Assembly (NCBI GenBank): GCA_038205135.1
Contig: JBBRCF010000128.1
Location: 1 to 9,736, forward strand
Direction of reading: 5' to 3'
DNA length: 9,736 nt
Origin: UBA9554 sp038205135
GTDB taxonomy: Bacteria > Pseudomonadota > Alphaproteobacteria > Rhodobacterales > Rhodobacteraceae
The first letter of the stretch is position 1, and each line of letters opens with the position of its first letter. A model generated the notes under the pieces. The model was not told the DNA's origin, did not search any database, and saw only the letters and a program-made list of their open reading frames with translations. The position numbers and the translations under genes were made by a program. Positions 6,759 through 9,736 of this stretch are shown in pieces.

Positions 6759-7316
6759 TCAGCCAAACCGTGCAACGCTGCCGCCCGCGCCCTGCAAGGC
6801 CAAGCGCAACCCCTGCGCCATCGCCACCGCGCCGGGGCTGTCGCCGTGCACGCAAACGGTGTCGATGCGGGTCGGGATAGGATCGCCCGCCGCCGGCGGG
6901 ATCGCGCCCGCGCGCAGGATCGCCAGCACACCGGCGGCAGCCTGACCCGCATCATGGATCACCGCGCCGGGGTCACGCCGGTCCACCAGCCGGCCATCCG
7001 CGCGACAGACAGCGCCGCCGTGAAACAGGCCGGCGCTGGCGGCAACCTTATAGCGGATCTGGTTTTCCAGCGTGGCCCGCGGCACGTCCATCCTGTTGCG
7101 GCCGAACCTGCGCAGGTCGTCGAACCCCGGATGCGCCCCGATGCCGACGCCTGCGCCCACGGCCCCGCGCATCGCCACCATCATCCGGTCCGGGTCGCCG
7201 GCGTGAAACCCGCACGCGATGTTGGCGGATGTGATCACCCGCAACAACCCATCGTCATCGGTCATTTCTCAGGGGCCAAAGCCTTCGGCCATGTCCGCGT
7301 TCAGGTCGATCTGAAT
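6759..7316 (-). pseudogene. pxpA: 5-oxoprolinase subunit A (LamB/YcsF family), inactivated
   Basis: PxpA with PxpB and PxpC makes the ATP-dependent prokaryotic 5-oxoprolinase that turns pyroglutamate into glutamate. The reading begins IQIDLNADMAEGFGP, the hallmark N-terminus, then VITSANIACGFHAGDP and IGAHPGF. It ends with IDTVCVHGDSPGAVAMAQGL, the usual C-terminal motif. Three lesions are visible. An ideal AAAGGAGG (7328-7321) lies four bases before ATT at 7316-7314, where ATG is expected. A TGA at 7271-7269 replaces the Trp expected after FGP. The middle jumps from YKVAASAGL to ADGRLVDRRDPGAV, losing about 70 residues including the conserved HVKPHGALYN segment, still in frame. Only 185 codons remain against about 250. 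Reinitiation at ATG 7265 would still lack the core. It overlapped the pxpC end by 16 bp. Non-functional with high confidence. Confidence 0.9.
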
Positions 7317-8330
7317 CGGGCCTCCTTTGCAAACGGATCAGCAAAGAGAAAATCTGCATGGGCATCCACCACGCCGCCCACCAGTTGCGCCGCGATCAGC
7401 GTGGCGGTGTCAAGCACCCGTCGCAGCGGGCGTGGCGCCAGCGCGGCGATCTCGGCCCGGTCACGCGCCAGCGCGGCCAGCGCCTCGGGCACAAACACGA
7501 AACGGAACCGAAACGGATTGCCCGGCGCCGCCTGCGCCGTGCGCGGGATGTCGGACGGGATCACCGCGCCGATGCGGGGATAACCGCCGGTGGTCTGACA
7601 TTCCTCCAGCAGGACGAAAGGCGCCCCGGTCCCGGTCATCTGCACGTCGCCCGGCACGATTACCCCGGACACAAGACTGCGCTGGCCGTCGGCCGCGAAC
7701 CCGTCACCGTCACACAGCAGCGCCAGCCCCATCCGGTCGCCGCGCCCAGCCCGAAACGTGGTGACGACAAAGCAGACACGCGTCGCGGGCGCGAACAGCC
7801 CGGTCTGCACCGAGGCGACAAGGCGCAATTCCCCGCCCCCACATCGCGGTGCCACGTCCAGCGTCACATCCACCGGCCCGCCCGGATCTTCGCCCAGCGG
7901 CAGCGTATCACCCGGCCCCAGCCGCCGCCCGATACCCGCCACCAGATGCGCCGCCCGTTACCCAAGAATGTGCGGCGTGGTGATCCCGCCCCCCACGTGC
8001 AGATAGCCATAGGCCCCCGTCCGCGCCGCGCCGATGTCGATCACCGCGCCGGCGGGCAGCAACAGCGCGGTATTCGCGGGCAGGACGCAGTCACCGACGC
8101 AGGCCACCATATCCGCCCCGGTCAGCGCCACCCGCGTGGCGCGGTGTAACCGGTACCGTCCGCCGGACCCCGCCAGTTCCAGACATGCGGCGCCGGACTG
8201 GCCCAACAACGTCCAGCCCTCGGCCAGCGCACGGGCATCCGCCGCCCCGTGACAGACCCTGCAACATCAGGCCGGTACGGCCCGCATCCTGCACGGTCAC
8301 ACAGGGCCCGGCGGCCGGCACGGTGATCAG
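7301..8330 (-). pseudogene. pxpC: 5-oxoprolinase subunit C (biotin-dependent carboxyltransferase-like), inactivated
   Basis: This was the KipA/YbgK-type subunit of 5-oxoprolinase. The N-terminus reads ITVPAAGPCVTVQDAGRTGL from 8327, then LSRGG. The sense then continues in another phase as ADARALAEGWTLLG from about 8240-8247, so a small indel (consistent with two missing bases) has shifted the frame. Further on, VALTGADM and TGAYGYLHVGGG are typical. A TAA at 7960-7958 sits where the family has Ser in LGSRAAH, and the same frame resumes with RAAHLVAGIG. The C-terminal half is well kept, with GDRMGL, LLEECQTTGGYPRIG and the final PGNPFRFRFV region. At the expected start, overlapping the pxpB stop, CTG (8330-8328) stands where ATGA would be usual. 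Lost start, frameshift and nonsense codon together make it non-functional. Confidence 0.9.
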
Positions 8331-9019
8331 GGCAGCCCCGCTTTTTCCCGCAGCGCGGCGATATGGTCTGCGGTGGTCGCCTGCAAGGTGACGGCGTCAC
8401 CCGGGCGCAGGGCAAACGACGTTTCACTGTCGGGCCAGAACGGCCGAAACGCCGTGGTGCCGACCCACCATTACCCAGTGGGCGCGGGGGCGGAAAAAAT
8501 GATCGCCTGCCGGATTGCCACAACCAGCGCGCCGGCGGACACCTGTAGGGTCAGGCTGGTGCGCCGCAGAAACACCCACGGATCCGGCAGTTCGCCCAGA
8601 TAGGGCTGGCCTGGCGCAAAGCCGATGGTCAGCCCGTGCAGGGGCTACCGCAACAGACTGTGCCGCGCCTGCGCCACGTCCAGCCCCGCCAGTGTCGCCG
8701 CCCCGGCCAGATCGGGCCCGTCCAGCACCACCGGCACCACATGGCTGCCCCCGGGCAGCACAGGTTCCGCCAGCCAGTCCCGGCTGGCCAGCAGGCGCGC
8801 GACCTGCGCCCGCATGTCCGTGGGCGCCAGCGGGTCGAACCCGACGAACACCGACGCCAAAGCAGTCGCGCAATCGGTGACGCCGGGCCAGTCAGCCTGC
8901 GTGACGGCGGCCCGAAACGCCAGAGCTGCCCGGTTGGCAGGGTCTGTCAATACGGCAGCGAATTGAACGACGAGCCGGCCCGGCCCGGCCGGCAGGATGC
9001 GGGGGAAATTGTCGGTCAT
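8327..9019 (-). pseudogene. pxpB: 5-oxoprolinase subunit B (KipI family), inactivated
   Basis: This was the first gene of the pxpBCA operon. From ATG 9019 (ATG 9028 is an alternative; neither has a strong ribosome site) the frame begins MTDNFPRILPAGPGRLVVQF, as in KipI/PxpB proteins. It later has GLTIGFAPGQPYLGELP, the conserved Gly-rich segment, then VSAGALVVAIRQ, FSAPAPTG, FRPDSETSFALRPGD and a C-terminus ending EKAGLP. All of it lies in one frame of about 230 codons, the normal length. Two nonsense codons interrupt it: TAG at 8647-8645 before the catalytic segment, and TAA at 8473-8471 after PTG, where a Trp is usual. The stop at 8329-8327 overlaps the former pxpC start. Only substitutions damage this gene, so it may be the most recently broken of the three. 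KipI in Bacillus also inhibits a sporulation kinase, but that role does not apply here. Confidence 0.9.
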
Positions 9020-9046
9020 GGCGGGCATTTTTCCATGGCCGCGACC

Positions 9047-9075
9047 TTGCAGACCAGAGCCGGGGCGTGTCAACT
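9047..9075 (+). promoter_or_regulatory. Weak promoter-like pair upstream of the IMPase-family gene
   Basis: TTGCAG at 9047-9052 and TCAACT at 9070-9075 are 17 bp apart in the ~90-bp divergent gap between pxpB and the phosphatase gene. The -35 is fair and the -10 poor. AGGA at 9103-9106, seven bases before the TTG start, is the likely ribosome binding site. Confidence 0.25.
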
Positions 9076-9113
9076 CGCACAACCCGCGAAAGACGCCATC
9101 ACAGGACAACACA

Positions 9114-9736
9114 TTGACCCGCATCACAACCGCCGATGACCGCGATTTCATAACAGAACTGACCCGCGCCGTGGCCAGAACCGAGATCCTGCCGCGGTTC
9201 CGCCGGTTGGGTCCGGGGGCGGTGATGCAGAAATCCGGACCGCAGGATCTGGTGACCGCAGCCGATCTGGCCGCAGAGGCTGCCCTGACCGCCGGGTTGC
9301 AGGCGCGATTTCCGGACGCGCTGGTGGTTGGCGAAGAGGCGGTGGCAGCGGATCAAACCCTGCGCACCCGTATGGCCGAGGCGCCGGATGCCTTTGTCAT
9401 CGACCCGGTGGACGGTACCTGGAATTTTGCGCATGGCCTGCCGTGTTTCGGCGTCATCATCGCGCGGCTGGCGTTTGGTGTGCCGGTCTATGGCCTGATC
9501 CTCGACCCGGTGTCCGACGATTGGGTGATGGCGTGGACCGGGGGCGGCGCTTGGCTGGTGTCCGACGACGGAAAACGCCCGTTGCGGGTGCGCGACCCGG
9601 CCCCGTTGGCCTGGACTTCGGGGTATGCGGCGCCCTGGTTCCTGCCGCCCGTGCAACGCCGCGCGCTGAGCGCCGTGCTGTGCGACACCGAGCGCGTGCT
9701 GAGCCTGCGTTGTGCGGCGCATGAATACCGCATGCT
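9114..9736 (+). CDS. Inositol monophosphatase family protein (partial at right edge)
   Basis: The frame runs from TTG 9114 off the right edge, giving 207 codons of a family usually about 260-270 long. Members are Mg-dependent, Li-sensitive phosphatases acting on inositol phosphate, PAP/PAPS or histidinol phosphate; the substrate cannot be fixed from this part. Metal-binding signatures are GEEAV (Glu74-Glu75) and DPVDGTWNF (Asp97, Asp100, Gly101, Thr102), preceded by DLVTAADLAAE. The later LILDPVSDDWVMAW segment also fits. The TTG start is chosen because the frame from there matches the expected N-terminus (DFITELTRAVARTEILPRFR) and AGGA lies seven bases upstream. An ATG at 9136 belongs to another frame and stops at once. 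It is divergent from the dead pxp operon. The second catalytic Asp motif near the C-terminus lies outside the window. Family call is firm. Confidence 0.92.
   Translation, partial: MTRITTADDRDFITELTRAVARTEILPRFRRLGPGAVMQKSGPQDLVTAADLAAEAALTAGLQARFPDALVVGEEAVAADQTLRTRMAEAPDAFVIDPVDGTWNFAHGLPCFGVIIARLAFGVPVYGLILDPVSDDWVMAWTGGGAWLVSDDGKRPLRVRDPAPLAWTSGYAAPWFLPPVQRRALSAVLCDTERVLSLRCAAHEYRM

Noticed and set aside
6846..8149. Plus-strand open frames of 245 and 263 codons over pxpA and pxpC
   Set aside because: They are antisense shadows of recognisable pxp sequence. That the real frames are broken while the shadows are open only reflects GC-rich codon structure.
6759..9019. Stop-codon reassignment or recoding in the pxp genes
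   Set aside because: All three stop types occur in the frames, lost starts, a frameshift and a deletion occur too, and neighbouring genes end with ordinary TAA, TAG and TGA.
6759..9019. Sequencing error as the cause of the broken pxp genes
   Set aside because: Most lesions are substitutions or a long in-frame deletion away from homopolymers; indel-type read error would not give this mix. It cannot be excluded for the single frameshift near 8245.

Overview
The window looks like a chromosomal segment from a marine-type alphaproteobacterium, most likely Rhodobacterales/Rhodobacteraceae. The clues are high GC (about 60-65% in genes counted by hand), a YcjX-family P-loop protein, a phosphatidylcholine synthase of the one-step (choline + CDP-diacylglycerol) type, a group 3 truncated haemoglobin, and a DUF3253-type gene overlapping the end of ileS. 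This assignment is from gene content only. No rRNA, tRNA, CRISPR array, insertion sequence or integrase was seen.

Layout. (1) 1-686, minus: the N-terminal half of a YcjX-like P-loop protein, running off the left edge. (2) 687-1214: a 528-bp stretch with no recognisable gene. (3) 1215-1982, plus: truA, tRNA pseudouridine synthase. It converges on pcs (1984-2682, minus) with one base between the stop codons. (4) 2757-3176, minus: a group 3 truncated globin upstream of pcs. (5) 3366-6365, plus: ileS, preceded by a leader with a strong 10-bp hairpin. It carries a ~370-bp low-GC block with foreign-looking codon use inside its editing domain. (6) 6362-6681, plus: a broken DUF3253 gene, translationally overlapping ileS and disrupted by six tandem 13-bp units. 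(7) 6759-9019, minus: the three genes for prokaryotic 5-oxoprolinase in the order pxpB, pxpC, pxpA. All three are visibly inactivated. (8) 9114 to the right edge, plus: an inositol-monophosphatase-family enzyme starting at TTG.

The intact genes are mostly housekeeping: tRNA modification, tRNA charging and membrane lipid synthesis. The striking theme is gene decay from about 6.36 to 9.02 kb. A small regulatory-type gene is split by a minisatellite-like expansion, and the adjacent 5-oxoproline salvage operon has lost start codons, gained nonsense codons, and suffered a frameshift and an internal deletion. The damage is mostly substitutions and one large in-frame deletion, which looks like real relaxed selection rather than homopolymer sequencing error. 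No novel multi-gene defence or mobile system is supported. The most unusual signals are the mosaic ileS editing domain, the 13-bp array, and the stepwise-dead pxpBCA operon.
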